Counted from the first letter of the stretch, positions 28,024 through 38,031 are shown. The stretch is 64,000 bases of DNA from Litoreibacter janthinus (GCF_900111945.1 NZ_FOYO01000001.1:2239751-2303750), one strand, 5' to 3'. Notes: generated from the sequence alone by a model not told the origin. Translations and numbers: made by a program.

Positions 28024-29319
28024 ATGTTTGAAGTTCTAAAGTCTTCATGGGCGCTTCTGTTGGGGATGATGTTGTTGATGGTCGGCAACGGCCTTCAGGG
28101 CTCGCTTATCGGTGTGCGGGGCGGGATCGAAGGGTTCAGCACGTTCGAGTTGTCATTGATTACGTCCGGCTATTTCCTTGGGTTTCTTGGCGGCTCGAGA
28201 CTGGCACCGGGATTTATTCAAAGGGTCGGCCACGTGCGTGTGTTCGCAGCATTGGGCTCCTTTATTTCTGCGACGTTGATCCTGTATCCTGCGGTAACTG
28301 ATCCTATTGCGTGGGTCATTCTTCGGGTCATCATCGGGTTCTGTTTCTCTGGTGTTTATGTCACCGCGGAAAGTTGGTTGAACAATTCTTCCTCCAACGA
28401 AACGCGCGGACAGGCCCTGTCGCTTTACATGATCGTTCAAATGGTCGGGATTGTAGCCGCGCAAGGGTTGCTGAACGTGGCGGATCCCGGCGGGTTTATC
28501 CTGTTCATCATCCCGTCAGTGCTGGTGTCTATTTCCTTTGCACCGATCTTGCTGTCTGTCGCACCAACGCCTGCGTTTGGAACAACTCGGCAGCTGAGTT
28601 TTAGAGACTTGTTCAAGGTCTCTCCCCTAGGTGTGATAGGGATGCTGCTGCTAGGCGGAGTGTTCTCGGCTCAATTTGGCATGTCGGCTGTTTACGGAAC
28701 GGCGGCAGGATTCTCGGTCCCACAGATTTCGGTCTTCGTCTCCTCGATCTTCGTGGGCGCAATGATATTGCAATACCCGATTGGCTGGATGTCGGACCGG
28801 ATGGATCGGCGCGTTTTGATCCTTTGGGTGTCAGCGCTGGCCTGCGTCGCCGCATGCGTTGCTTGGGTGTTTGGTGACTACTTCCCCGTGCTGCTGGCCT
28901 GTTCTTTTGTAATCGGGGGGATGACAAACCCGCTGTATTCCTTGCTGATCGCCTACACCAACGACTATCTGGAACCCGATGACATGGCAGGCGCCTCGGG
29001 CGGGCTGTTGTTTGTAAACGGGCTTGGCGCGATTGCAGGCCCTGTTGTGACGGGTTGGTTGATGACCCAGTTCGGCCCATCGGGTTTCTGGTTGGTGATT
29101 ATGGTGACAATGGCTGTGACCACCGCTTACGCCGCATACCGAATGACTCGCCGTGCATCGGCCTACTCGGAGGAGGACGAATACGAAGCAGTTCCATACG
29201 CGGCGGTTGGTCCTGGCTCTACGCCCTACATCGCTGAGATGGCGCAAGAGTACTATGTGGAGGCCGCAGAAGAGATCGCTGAGGCAACAGACGATGTGGC
29301 CGATGAGACCAACAATTAA
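28024..29319 (+). CDS. MFS transporter, YcaD-like
   Basis: A 431-residue, 12-helix major facilitator. The first loop-and-helix pattern GVRGGIEGFSTFELSLITSG and the late DDMAGASGGLLFVNGLGAI are like the YcaD subgroup of putative transporters. The C-terminus is a 40-residue acidic tail (many Glu/Asp) after the last helix. AAGGGA precedes the ATG at 28024; the frame can be opened to 27988 but without a ribosome site. Substrate unknown. A weak hairpin (AAAGGC/GCCTTT, 29333-29354) follows its stop. Confidence 0.8.
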   Translation: MFEVLKSSWALLLGMMLLMVGNGLQGSLIGVRGGIEGFSTFELSLITSGYFLGFLGGSRLAPGFIQRVGHVRVFAALGSFISATLILYPAVTDPIAWVILRVIIGFCFSGVYVTAESWLNNSSSNETRGQALSLYMIVQMVGIVAAQGLLNVADPGGFILFIIPSVLVSISFAPILLSVAPTPAFGTTRQLSFRDLFKVSPLGVIGMLLLGGVFSAQFGMSAVYGTAAGFSVPQISVFVSSIFVGAMILQYPIGWMSDRMDRRVLILWVSALACVAACVAWVFGDYFPVLLACSFVIGGMTNPLYSLLIAYTNDYLEPDDMAGASGGLLFVNGLGAIAGPVVTGWLMTQFGPSGFWLVIMVTMAVTTAYAAYRMTRRASAYSEEDEYEAVPYAAVGPGSTPYIAEMAQEYYVEAAEEIAEATDDVADETNN

Positions 29320-29406
29320 TCAAGTTGTTTAAAAAGGCTTGCGGTTTTGCCTTTGAATTGTAACAGTTTATTAACACTTGGGGGCGGCGGCACGGGAGGA
29401 ATTGCC

Positions 29407-29985
29407 ATGTCTACACCTGAGAAAGTGCTTTCGTTCTGGTTGGATGAACAGGGCGAGAAGGGCTGGTACGCGGGAGGCGAGGCGCTAGACGCCGAAATTC
29501 GTGATCGGTTCGAGCCGCTTTGGCACAATGCTATGAAAGGCGGGCTGTCGATGTGGATGACCTATCCAAGCGGCGTGTTGGCCTATATCATTCTAACCGA
29601 CCAGTTCCCGCGCAACATGTTCCGAGGAACTGAACAGGCCTTCGCGTCAGACCGTCTGGCATTGGCCGTTGCAAAAACAGTTATCAGCAAGAATTGGGAT
29701 TTGAAGATTGATGAGCCCGCGCGGCAGTTCTTCTATCTTCCTCTGATGCATTCCGAGAGTGTGACCGATCAGGAACGCTGTGTGCGTCTGTTTATGACGC
29801 GCATGCCGCAAACAGGGGCCGGCAATCTGCTCCATGCAAAGGCTCACCGCGAAGTCATCCGCAAGTTCGGGCGCTTCCCGTATCGCAACGAAGCCCTTGA
29901 CCGCAGGACGACGCAGACCGAAAACGCCTATTTGGAAGACGGTGGATACGGAACAACCGTAAACGCTGTGAGTGCCGCAGGCTAA
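29407..29985 (+). CDS. DUF924 family protein
   Basis: A 192-residue cytosolic protein of the DUF924 family, an all-helical TPR-like fold. Recognisable blocks are VLSFWLDEQGEKGWY at the N-terminus, LTDQFPRNMFRGT in the middle, and FYLPLMHSES. No enzymatic activity is established for the family. GGAGG seven bases before the ATG at 29407 decides the start over an upstream TTG-type extension. The next gene begins 14 bases after its stop. Confidence 0.85.
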   Translation: MSTPEKVLSFWLDEQGEKGWYAGGEALDAEIRDRFEPLWHNAMKGGLSMWMTYPSGVLAYIILTDQFPRNMFRGTEQAFASDRLALAVAKTVISKNWDLKIDEPARQFFYLPLMHSESVTDQERCVRLFMTRMPQTGAGNLLHAKAHREVIRKFGRFPYRNEALDRRTTQTENAYLEDGGYGTTVNAVSAAG

Positions 29986-29998
29986 GGATCAGACACGC

Positions 29999-30694
29999 GT
30001 GAACCTCTATTTTCGTCAGCAGTTGATGGCGGCCTGTCTCGTATTGGCCGCGTCCATCCCGTCTTATGCTCAGGGCAAGGAAGACATTCTGGTCATCGGT
30101 GACAGTATGTTGGAATGGCAAAGCATAAGGGGGGCTTCAATCCCACAGGTGCTGCAAAAGCGCACTCGGCGCTCGGTCGAGAACCGCGCGGCCTCTGGCG
30201 CGAAGCTATATCTCACCGGTGCCACGGGCAAAGCACGTAGCGTGATCCCCACGCAATACACCAAAGGCGACTGGAATTGGGTTGTGGTCAATGGCGGCGC
30301 GAATGACCTGTTGGCAAAATGTGGTTGCAACCAGTGCGACGGTGTATTGGACCGTTTGATCACCAAGGACGCCAAGGCAGGCGTGCTTCCTGATCTGGCG
30401 GCCCAGATCCGCAAAGACGGGCCAAAGGTAATCCTGCTGGCATATTATCAGGGCAACAAACGGCCGAACCTGTTCTCGCGCTGCGAGCAAGTGGTCAAAG
30501 AGTTAACAGAGCGTCAACGCCGCTTGGCGGAGCGGATGAAAGGCGTTGAGTTCGTCCGGACGAAAGCCGCGATTGATCCTTCCAACCGCAGCCATTTTGC
30601 CCTTGATGGCATTCACTTGTCCCGAAAGGGGACGCGGAGGGTAGGAGCATTATTGGCCAAAGCCCTTGAGCAATTGGAAAAAAACCAACGCTGA
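29999..30694 (+). CDS. Exported SGNH/GDSL hydrolase-like protein (DUF459-like)
   Basis: A 231-residue secreted protein with a signal peptide (MNLYFRQQLMAACLVLAASI to SYA) and SGNH hydrolase blocks: VIGDSMLEW (nucleophile Ser), VVNGGANDLL (GxND) and LDGIHLSRKG (Asp/His). Its likely job is removal of an acyl or acetyl group from a cell-surface polymer, but no substrate is evident. The start is a GTG at 29999 with AAGGA ten bases upstream; a GTG at 29972 would overlap the DUF924 gene and hide the signal peptide. Four cysteines in KCGCNQCDG and RCEQ could form disulfides. Confidence 0.78.
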   Translation: MNLYFRQQLMAACLVLAASIPSYAQGKEDILVIGDSMLEWQSIRGASIPQVLQKRTRRSVENRAASGAKLYLTGATGKARSVIPTQYTKGDWNWVVVNGGANDLLAKCGCNQCDGVLDRLITKDAKAGVLPDLAAQIRKDGPKVILLAYYQGNKRPNLFSRCEQVVKELTERQRRLAERMKGVEFVRTKAAIDPSNRSHFALDGIHLSRKGTRRVGALLAKALEQLEKNQR

Positions 30695-30756
30695 AAGTTA
30701 TGCAGTGAAAGCATGACGCAACGGCACATTCTCACATTGCTTTGCGGGGTGAAAAA

Positions 30757-30780
30757 AAGTAGTTTAACGCTAAACTACTT
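30757..30780. promoter_or_regulatory. 24-base palindrome upstream of lpdA, probable operator
   Basis: AAGTAGTTTA (30757-30766) and TAAACTACTT (30771-30780) are perfect inverted repeats around ACGC. It lies 27 bases before the lpdA start, where a repressor would block transcription. The half-site TAGTTTA is like sites of MarR or GntR type regulators, but no regulator gene is adjacent. Confidence 0.6.
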
Positions 30781-30806
30781 CAAACTCGACCCGGGAGAAA
30801 GACATA

Positions 30807-32204
30807 ATGGCCGCGAAATCCTTCGATCTTATCGTAATTGGGGCAGGCCCCGGCGGCTATGTCGCCGCAATTCGGGGTGCTCAGCTTGGGCTCAACGTGG
30901 CCATTGTAGAGCGGGAGCATTTGGGCGGTATTTGCTTGAATTGGGGCTGTATCCCGACCAAGGCGATGCTGCGATCTTCCGAAGTGTTCCACTTGATGGA
31001 ACGGGCTAAGGACTACGGCTTGAAGGCCGATAATATCGGGTATGATCTGGATGCGGTCGTCAAACGCTCGCGCGCCGTGGCAGGGCAGTTGTCGGGCGGC
31101 ATCGGCCACCTGATGAAAAAGAACAAGATCACAACGATAATGGGCGAAGCCACAATCCCAGCCAAAGGCAAGGTCTCGGTCAAAACTGATAAGGGCACAG
31201 AAGAGCTGACCGCGAAAAACATCGTGCTGGCCACCGGTGCACGTGCACGTGAACTGCCGGGCTTGGAGGCTGACGGCGATACAGTCTGGACCTACAAACA
31301 CGCACTGACGCCCAAGCGGATGCCCAAGAAGCTTCTGGTGATCGGGTCCGGCGCAATCGGGATCGAGTTTGCCAGCTTCTACAACACGCTGGGTTGCGAC
31401 ACGACAGTCGTAGAGGTGATGGACCGTATCCTGCCCGTAGAAGACGCTGAAATTTCCGCCTTCGCCAAGAAGCAATTCGTCAAGCAGGGCATGAAGATCA
31501 TGGAAAAAACCATGGTCAAACAGCTCGACCGTGGCAAGGGCAAGGTAACGGCGCATATCGAAGCAAACGGCAAAATCGAGGGAGTCGAGTTTGACACTGT
31601 GATTTCTGCGGTCGGCATTGTTGGCAATGTCGAAAATCTGGGGCTGGAGGCGCTTGGTGTCAAAATCGACCGCACCCACGTGATCGTAGATGAATACTGC
31701 CGCACAGGTGTCGATGGGCTGTTCGCCATTGGCGATATCGCCGGCGCTCCTTGGTTGGCGCACAAAGCGTCCCACGAGGGCGTCATGGTGGCAGAGCTGA
31801 TTGCAGGCAAAAACCATGTCCATCCGGTGCGTCCCGAGAGCATTGCAGGTTGCACCTATTGCCATCCTCAAGTGGCCTCCGTCGGTTTCACCGAAGAAAA
31901 GGCGAAAGAGGCAGGATACAAAATCAAGGTTGGCCGCTTCCCGTTCATTGGCAACGGCAAGGCGATTGCTCTGGGAGAGCCGGAAGGTATGGTCAAAACC
32001 ATCTTTGACGAAAAAACCGGCGAGTTGCTGGGCGCCCACATGATCGGCGCGGAAGTGACAGAGCTGATCCAAGGCTATGTCGTCGGGCGCGCCTTGGAGA
32101 CAACCGAGGAAGATCTGATGAACACCGTCTTCCCGCACCCGACGCTGTCAGAGATGATGCACGAATCTGTGCTTGATGCGTATGGTCGCGCGATCCACTT
32201 CTGA
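30807..32204 (+). CDS. lpdA: Dihydrolipoyl dehydrogenase (E3)
   Basis: The FAD enzyme that reoxidises dihydrolipoamide with NAD+ in 2-oxoacid dehydrogenase complexes or the glycine cleavage system. The 465-residue protein has FAD-binding GAGPGGYVAAI, the redox disulfide GGICLNWGCIPTK, an NAD-binding GSGAIGIEFASF, and the catalytic His-Glu pair in HPTLSEMMHES. GGGAGAAAG precedes the ATG. No E1 or E2 genes adjoin it; it stands alone behind a palindromic operator-like site and ends in a strong terminator, so it is its own unit. It may serve the branched-chain dehydrogenase feeding the valine operon further on, or pyruvate dehydrogenase. Confidence 0.95.
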   Translation: MAAKSFDLIVIGAGPGGYVAAIRGAQLGLNVAIVEREHLGGICLNWGCIPTKAMLRSSEVFHLMERAKDYGLKADNIGYDLDAVVKRSRAVAGQLSGGIGHLMKKNKITTIMGEATIPAKGKVSVKTDKGTEELTAKNIVLATGARARELPGLEADGDTVWTYKHALTPKRMPKKLLVIGSGAIGIEFASFYNTLGCDTTVVEVMDRILPVEDAEISAFAKKQFVKQGMKIMEKTMVKQLDRGKGKVTAHIEANGKIEGVEFDTVISAVGIVGNVENLGLEALGVKIDRTHVIVDEYCRTGVDGLFAIGDIAGAPWLAHKASHEGVMVAELIAGKNHVHPVRPESIAGCTYCHPQVASVGFTEEKAKEAGYKIKVGRFPFIGNGKAIALGEPEGMVKTIFDEKTGELLGAHMIGAEVTELIQGYVVGRALETTEEDLMNTVFPHPTLSEMMHESVLDAYGRAIHF

Positions 32205-32254
32205 GAGGGCCATGATCTAAATGGGCCGCTCGCGCGGCGCATGATCCTTGATTT

Positions 32255-32282
32255 GGCGCGTGGGGCAACCCGCGCGCCTTTT
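32255..32282 (+). terminator. Rho-independent terminator of lpdA
   Basis: A ten-base-pair stem (32255-32264 with 32269-32278, one G-U pair) closes a GCAA tetraloop and is followed by TTTT. It lies 51 bases after the lpdA stop codon. Confidence 0.88.
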
Positions 32283-32334
32283 CTGTGCGGCATAGCAGAT
32301 TGACGCGGTGCTTCGTGCAGCGCAAAACGCACAC

Positions 32335-33471
32335 ATGGCTCCACAAAAAACAAACTGGCTTTTGGTCTTTTCTCTGCTTTTAGCGGGGCTTTTCGCAGCT
32401 GCGCAGTTTGGCAAGTTGACGCTGACGCTGCCGGTATTGCGGGACACCTACCCAGAGGGAGGGGCGTTCGTGCCTGTGCTCATCTCGATTGTTGGCATGG
32501 TCGGGATCGTGCTTGGTGCCGTCGCGGGATCTGTTGTCGCTCGGATCGGGGTGGCTCGTGCACTTACCTTTGCACTGTTTGCGGGCGGCGCGTTGTCCCT
32601 ACTGGAGGCGAGCCTGCCTCATATCTCGCTTTTCGTGGCGTTGCGCGTGGCCGAAGGGCTGTCGCATCTGGCGATTGTAGTTGCGGCTCCGACCTTGATG
32701 GCGAGCGTTGCGTCCGACAAGGACCGTTCGGTGGTGATGGGCATTTGGGCTTCGTTCTTTGGGATTTCGATGGCATTGACCGCTGCGATACTCCCGTCTC
32801 TTTTGGCCTTGGGCGGGCTGAGCGCGGTGTTCCTGGCGCATGGCGTTGGAATGCTTGCGATGGGGTTGGCATTGCTGGTGCTTCTCCCGCGCGAGCGTAT
32901 CGCAACCCCCGTCCCGATTTCCTATCCGGCAGAGCATCATATTATCTATTCAACACCGCGCCTGCTGATCCCCGGTGGCGGTTTCGTGTGGTACACGATC
33001 CTTTACATTGCACTACTTGCTGTGTTGCCCGTCGCCCTTGATCTGCCAGTCTGGGCTATCACGGCATTGCCGTTGATCAGCATCGGAGGCACCCTTGTGG
33101 GCGGTGTGCTTGGCAAACGTGTTGTGCCCGATCAGCTGGTGATTGTGGGCTTTGCTCTGACCATTGCCGCAAGTGGTTTGGTCTATGTCGCTAGCCCCGC
33201 CATTTGGCCCCTGTTTGCGCTGTTCTTTGTCATGGCGCTGAATCCTGCGGCGTCCTTTGCCGCCATCCCCTATTTCAATGACAATGCAACCGACCGCGCC
33301 CGTGCAACAGGTGGCATTGCGCAGTTGGGCAATGTGGGAACCACCACTGGCACACCGCTTTTCGTGATCACCTTCGATCAGGCGGGGCTGGGGGGCGTAT
33401 GTCTTTTGATGGCCGTGTTTTGTGCCATTGGGATCGTGTGCACGGCTTTGCTGCGGGCGCGGATCAAATAA
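32335..33471 (+). CDS. MFS transporter
   Basis: A 378-residue membrane protein with about 12 hydrophobic segments and an MFS-like cytosolic loop (VARIGVARAL) after helix 2. The pattern LRVAEGLSHLAIVVAAPTLM in helix 4-5 resembles MFS proteins annotated as cyanate or organic anion transporters, but no substrate can be named. A GTG at 32308 would add nine residues; neither start has a good ribosome binding site, and 32335 (MAPQKTNWLLVF) is kept. It sits between the lpdA terminator and the SOS box of uvrA. Confidence 0.75.
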   Translation: MAPQKTNWLLVFSLLLAGLFAAAQFGKLTLTLPVLRDTYPEGGAFVPVLISIVGMVGIVLGAVAGSVVARIGVARALTFALFAGGALSLLEASLPHISLFVALRVAEGLSHLAIVVAAPTLMASVASDKDRSVVMGIWASFFGISMALTAAILPSLLALGGLSAVFLAHGVGMLAMGLALLVLLPRERIATPVPISYPAEHHIIYSTPRLLIPGGGFVWYTILYIALLAVLPVALDLPVWAITALPLISIGGTLVGGVLGKRVVPDQLVIVGFALTIAASGLVYVASPAIWPLFALFFVMALNPAASFAAIPYFNDNATDRARATGGIAQLGNVGTTTGTPLFVITFDQAGLGGVCLLMAVFCAIGIVCTALLRARIK

Positions 33472-33481
33472 ATCTGTAGAT

Positions 33482-33496
33482 GTTCGCTTAATGTTC
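33482..33496 (+). promoter_or_regulatory. SOS (LexA) box of uvrA
   Basis: GTTC (33482-33485), seven bases, GTTC (33493-33496): this direct repeat is the LexA operator type known in alphaproteobacteria (GTTC-N7-GTTC). It lies 64 bases before the uvrA start, a classical LexA target. Confidence 0.8.
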
Positions 33497-33560
33497 TGAT
33501 AACCCGTTGGAACCTCCGGCCAGACGTATTAAGTGTGGCTCAACACATCTGGGGTGGACC

Positions 33561-36449
33561 ATGGCTGAGTTGAAGAACATCGAAGTGCGCGGCGCGCGCG
33601 AGCACAATCTGAAGAACATCGACGTAGACATCCCCCGCGATCAGCTTGTGGTGATCACAGGGCTGTCGGGCTCTGGCAAGTCGTCGCTCGCTTTCGATAC
33701 GATCTATGCCGAAGGGCAGCGCCGATATGTCGAGTCGCTGTCGGCCTATGCGCGTCAGTTCCTTGATATGATGGAAAAGCCGGATGTGGATCACATCTCT
33801 GGGCTTAGTCCTGCCATTTCCATTGAGCAAAAGACAACGTCGAAGAACCCGCGCTCGACCGTCGGGACGGTCACTGAGATTTATGACTACATGCGCCTGC
33901 TGTTTGCCCGCGTCGGCACGCCGTATTCGCCGGCCACGGGTAAACCGATCGAGGCTCAACAGGTCCAAGATATGGTTGACCGCGTTATGACGATGGAGGA
34001 GGGGACGCGCGGCTATCTGCTGGCTCCGATCATTCGCGACCGCAAAGGCGAATACCGCAAGGAATTCATGGAGCTGGCCAAGCAAGGCTTTCAACGTGTC
34101 AAAGTCGACGGCGAGTTCTACGAGCTCGACAGCCCCCCGACGCTGGACAAGAAATACCGACACGACATCGACGTCGTGGTTGACCGCATTATCGTGCGCG
34201 AAGGGCTGGAAACTCGGCTTGCGGACAGCTTCCGAACAGCGCTTGATCTGGCGGATGGGATCACCATTCTGGAAACCGCTCCGAAGGAAGGTGAGCCCGA
34301 GCGAATTACATTCTCGGAGAAATTTGCCTGCCCTGTTTCCGGCTTCACCATCCCCGAAATTGAGCCGCGCCTGTTTTCATTCAACGCGCCATTCGGGGCT
34401 TGCCCTGAATGTGACGGCCTAGGGGTTGAGTTGTTCTTTGACGAGCGCCTTGTCGTGCCTGACCAGACGCTCAAGCTGTACGATGGGGCGCTTGCGCCTT
34501 GGCGGAAGGGCAAAAGTCCGTATTTCCTTCAGACCATCGAAGCCATCGCAAACCACTACGAATTCGACAAAAACACCCCTTGGAAGAACCTTGATGCCCA
34601 TGTGAAGCAGGTATTCCTCTATGGTTCGGGCGATGATGAAATTCCGTTCCGCTATGACGAGGGTGGTCGTGTCTATCAGGTGACCCGCAGTTTCGAAGGC
34701 GTCATTCCGAATATGGAGCGCCGCTACCGCGAGACGGACAGTAACTGGATTCGCGAAGAGTTTGAACGGTACCAGAACAACCGCAAATGCCATGTCTGCG
34801 AAGGATACCGTCTTCGCCCCGAGGCCTTGGCCGTGAAGATCGATGGCTTGCACGCGGGCCAAGTGGTTGAGATGTCGATCAAGGAAGCGTTCGACTGGTG
34901 CGAGAATGTTCCCGCCGCCTTGAGCAAACAGAAAAACGAGATCGCACGGGCAATCCTGAAAGAGATCCGCGAGCGCTTGGGCTTTCTGAACAATGTGGGT
35001 CTTGAGTATCTGACACTGTCGCGCAACGCGGGCACGTTGTCGGGTGGTGAAAGCCAGCGTATCCGACTGGCGAGCCAGATCGGCTCCGGCCTGACCGGGG
35101 TTCTTTACGTGCTCGACGAGCCGTCGATTGGCCTCCATCAACGTGACAATGATCGGCTGCTGACGACGCTGAAGAATCTACGTGACCAAGGCAATACCGT
35201 GATTGTGGTGGAGCATGACGAAGAGGCCATTCGTGAAGCGGATTATGTCTTTGATATAGGCCCAGGGGCAGGGGTGCATGGCGGTCAGGTCGTGGCCAAA
35301 GGTACGCCAGCTGAAGTCGCCGCGACCGAAGGCTCGATCACCGGCGAATACCTGACAGGCAAACGCCAAATCCCTGTGCGATCCGAGCGGCGCAAAGGAA
35401 ACAAGAAGAAGCTGACCGTCGTGAAAGCGTCGGGAAACAACTTACATGACGTTACCGTCGATTTCCCTTTGGGCAAATTTGTCTGCGTCACGGGTGTGTC
35501 CGGCGGTGGAAAGTCCACGCTGACCATTGAGACTCTGTTCAAAACGGCGTCGATGACGCTGAACGGCGCGCGTCAAACTCCGGCCCCTTGCGAGACGATC
35601 AAGGGTCTGGAACACCTCGACAAAGTTATCGACATCGACCAGCGCCCTATTGGGCGCACACCGCGCTCTAACCCTGCGACCTACACGGGGGCTTTCACAC
35701 CGATCCGCGACTGGTTCGCAGGGCTGCCAGAGTCCAAGGCGCGAGGCTACAAGCCCGGTCGCTTCTCGTTCAACGTGAAGGGCGGGCGGTGCGAGGCCTG
35801 CCAAGGTGACGGCGTCATTAAGATCGAGATGCACTTCCTGCCCGACGTTTATGTTGAATGCGAAACCTGTAAGGGCGCGCGGTACAACCGTGAAACTCTC
35901 GAGGTCAAGTTCAAGGGCAAATCAATCGCAGACGTTCTGAACATGACGGTGGAAGACGCACAGGATTTCTTCAAGGCGGTGCCCTCGATCCGCGAGAAGA
36001 TGGACGCGCTCATGCGGGTGGGGCTGGGCTACATCAAGGTTGGCCAGCAGGCCACAACGCTATCCGGCGGCGAAGCGCAACGGGTGAAATTGTCTAAAGA
36101 ACTCGCCAAACGCTCGACCGGCCGCACGTTGTATATTTTGGACGAGCCGACCACTGGGCTGCACTTTGAAGATGTGAAGAAGTTGCTCGAAGTGCTTCAT
36201 GAGCTGGTCGATCAAGGCAACTCCGTCATCGTGATTGAGCACAATTTGGACGTCGTGAAGACTGCCGACCACATCATCGACATTGGGCCTGAAGGCGGCG
36301 ATGGCGGTGGTCAGGTCGTGGCAACCGGCACGCCGGAACAGGTGGCGGAGGTCGACGGCTCTTACACAGGCTATTATCTCAAGCCGATGTTGCAGCCCAA
36401 GAAGCCCCTGCCGAAGGTGATCGATAAGAAGAAGGTGGCAGCGGAGTGA
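33561..36449 (+). CDS. uvrA: Excinuclease ABC subunit A
   Basis: The damage-recognition ATPase of nucleotide excision repair (962 residues). It has two ABC ATPase modules: Walker [13 protein letters not shown] and [13 protein letters not shown], signature motifs [12 protein letters not shown] and [15 protein letters not shown], and Walker [12 protein letters not shown] and [11 protein letters not shown]. Zinc-binding cysteines are in [20 protein letters not shown] and CETCKG. The start at 33561 ([20 protein letters not shown]) is the family N-terminus; an extension to 33507 exists but runs into the leader. A LexA-type operator sits upstream. The stop overlaps the start of the next small gene. 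Confidence 0.97.
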   Translation: MAELKNIEVRGAREHNLKNIDVDIPRDQLVVITGLSGSGKSSLAFDTIYAEGQRRYVESLSAYARQFLDMMEKPDVDHISGLSPAISIEQKTTSKNPRSTVGTVTEIYDYMRLLFARVGTPYSPATGKPIEAQQVQDMVDRVMTMEEGTRGYLLAPIIRDRKGEYRKEFMELAKQGFQRVKVDGEFYELDSPPTLDKKYRHDIDVVVDRIIVREGLETRLADSFRTALDLADGITILETAPKEGEPERITFSEKFACPVSGFTIPEIEPRLFSFNAPFGACPECDGLGVELFFDERLVVPDQTLKLYDGALAPWRKGKSPYFLQTIEAIANHYEFDKNTPWKNLDAHVKQVFLYGSGDDEIPFRYDEGGRVYQVTRSFEGVIPNMERRYRETDSNWIREEFERYQNNRKCHVCEGYRLRPEALAVKIDGLHAGQVVEMSIKEAFDWCENVPAALSKQKNEIARAILKEIRERLGFLNNVGLEYLTLSRNAGTLSGGESQRIRLASQIGSGLTGVLYVLDEPSIGLHQRDNDRLLTTLKNLRDQGNTVIVVEHDEEAIREADYVFDIGPGAGVHGGQVVAKGTPAEVAATEGSITGEYLTGKRQIPVRSERRKGNKKKLTVVKASGNNLHDVTVDFPLGKFVCVTGVSGGGKSTLTIETLFKTASMTLNGARQTPAPCETIKGLEHLDKVIDIDQRPIGRTPRSNPATYTGAFTPIRDWFAGLPESKARGYKPGRFSFNVKGGRCEACQGDGVIKIEMHFLPDVYVECETCKGARYNRETLEVKFKGKSIADVLNMTVEDAQDFFKAVPSIREKMDALMRVGLGYIKVGQQATTLSGGEAQRVKLSKELAKRSTGRTLYILDEPTTGLHFEDVKKLLEVLHELVDQGNSVIVIEHNLDVVKTADHIIDIGPEGGDGGGQVVATGTPEQVAEVDGSYTGYYLKPMLQPKKPLPKVIDKKKVAAE

Positions 36450-36811
36450 CGTTCGATGTCGTGAACAAGCTGGCCTTTGCGATCACAGCAGCGCTTTGCT
36501 TGGTATTGTTGTTCTTTCCTGCGCCGATCTACTGGCTTTTTTCCATCGACGCGTCGGCCTCTGCTGATTTTATTGCCCGCCGCGCTGCGATGCTGTTTGC
36601 AGGCTTTTCGGTTCTAGCCCTTGTCACGTCCGACACGGAAAGCGATGAGGTCAGGCAGGTCGTATCTTTGGCCTTCGCCGTCAGCATGGCAGGGCTCATG
36701 ATCTTAGGCTTGTTCGAGCTATTTCGCGGGGTAGCGGGACTTGGCATAATGCTCGCCGTCGCAGTCGAAGCGTTTTTTGCTTTCTACTACATCCGCTTTT
36801 GGCGAGATTAA
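36446..36811 (+). CDS. Small hypothetical membrane protein (four helices)
   Basis: I do not recognise a family. The 121-residue product has about four hydrophobic stretches (residues 8-31, 43-61, 72-91, 95-116) joined by short loops, with the charged stretch [11 protein letters not shown] in the middle. The GTG start overlaps the uvrA stop (GTGA), so it should be translated with uvrA and share its SOS control. It is separated by only 11 bases from the convergent gene. Confidence 0.65.
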   Translation: MTFDVVNKLAFAITAALCLVLLFFPAPIYWLFSIDASASADFIARRAAMLFAGFSVLALVTSDTESDEVRQVVSLAFAVSMAGLMILGLFELFRGVAGLGIMLAVAVEAFFAFYYIRFWRD

Positions 36812-36822
36812 TTTCTTCGAAA

Positions 36823-38031
36823 TCAATCTGCTAGAACTGTTTTGATTTCAGCGCCAGACTCAAGCGTCTTGTGAACGGGGCATTTGTCCGCGATCTCTAG
36901 CAGGCGTTGCCTCTGCGCCTCGTCCAGGTCACCCTCAAGATGAATCTCACGGTTGAAGCGGTCAATTTTGGACGGTCCGCCGGCATCCTGCGCGTGCATG
37001 GCGTTGTGTGTTACATCCACCCACACGCGGGTAAGGGGCCACTTCTTGCGGCGGGCATACATGCGAATGGTCATTGAAGTGCAAGCCCCCAAGCCTGAGG
37101 CCAGAAGGCCGTAAGGCGACATGCCGCGATTTGTCCCGCCATAGGCAAGCGGCTCATCCGCTTGGATGTGGTGGCGCGGGCCGGAGTTGATGTCCTGCAA
37201 AAATCCATCGGGATCAGCCTCCGTCACCCGAACGACGCCCTCTGGCGCACCAATGGGTGGGGCAGGCGGGCGCAATTCCAGATCGCGTGACGCCCAACCT
37301 GCGATGACAGTCGCCACATACTCCGCGTCATCGGGTCGGGAAATCAGGTGGTCGGAATGGCACAGGGTCACGAAGCTCTTTGGATGCTTGGCGTGCTGGA
37401 AGATCTGCGCGGCATTCTCAATGCTGACGGTTTCGTCGAGCGGGGCGTGCAAGATCAGAAGGGACTTCTTGAGATTGCGAATGGAGTCCACGAGGTTCTC
37501 TGCCGCGATGTCTTCCACGAAGTCGCGCCCGATCCGGATCGGGCGGCCACCCAACACTACCTCGCCCACGCCTTTGGATTGGATATCTGACAAGGCGTCT
37601 TTAAAATTATGCGTGACATGCGCCGGATCAAAAGGCGCTCCAATGGTCACAACCGCTTTGGCGGATTTGATGCGCGGCGCGGCCTTCAAGATCGCGGCTC
37701 CGCCAAGGGAATGACCGATGAGCAGGGTCGGGGCCATGCCAAGACTCTCCAGATGCTCTGCGGCGAGCAGCAGGTCATCGACGTTGGAGGTGAAGGTGGT
37801 GTTTTCGAATTCGCCATCCGAATGCCCAAGACCGGTAAAGTCGAAGCGCATGACGGCGATCCCCATTCCCGCGAGGCGCGCCGAGATGCGCTTGGCGGCG
37901 GAGATGTCTTTCGAGCATGTGAAGCAATGCGCAAAAAGTGCGGTCGCAAGGTGCGGGCCGTCCGGCATGTCCAGACGTGCCGCTAGCGATGCACCGGAAT
38001 GGCCGGTGAAGTTTATGCGTTCAATGCCCAT
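36823..38031 (-). CDS. Alpha/beta hydrolase fused to OsmC-like peroxidase domain
   Basis: A 402-residue fusion. The N-terminal half (about 1-250) is an alpha/beta hydrolase with nucleophile elbow IGHSLGGAAIL and a late HSDHL histidine. The C-terminal half (about 265-402) is an OsmC/Ohr-like domain with cysteines in LASGLGACTSMT and DKCPVHKTLES, the two thiols that reduce organic hydroperoxides. Such fusions are known and may both hydrolyse and detoxify a peroxidised ester, but the substrate is not established. GGAG lies before the ATG at 38031; the longer frame to 38088 has no ribosome site. It is downstream of dddP on the same strand. Confidence 0.88.
   Translation of the reverse strand: MGIERINFTGHSGASLAARLDMPDGPHLATALFAHCFTCSKDISAAKRISARLAGMGIAVMRFDFTGLGHSDGEFENTTFTSNVDDLLLAAEHLESLGMAPTLLIGHSLGGAAILKAAPRIKSAKAVVTIGAPFDPAHVTHNFKDALSDIQSKGVGEVVLGGRPIRIGRDFVEDIAAENLVDSIRNLKKSLLILHAPLDETVSIENAAQIFQHAKHPKSFVTLCHSDHLISRPDDAEYVATVIAGWASRDLELRPPAPPIGAPEGVVRVTEADPDGFLQDINSGPRHHIQADEPLAYGGTNRGMSPYGLLASGLGACTSMTIRMYARRKKWPLTRVWVDVTHNAMHAQDAGGPSKIDRFNREIHLEGDLDEAQRQRLLEIADKCPVHKTLESGAEIKTVLAD

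Noticed and set aside
29333..29354. AAAGGC/GCCTTT hairpin after the YcaD-like gene
   Set aside because: Only six base pairs with a ten-base loop and no proper U-run; too weak to call a terminator.
30780..32138. A 452-residue minus-strand frame opposite lpdA
   Set aside because: Antisense to an unmistakable lipoamide dehydrogenase; no recognisable motif.
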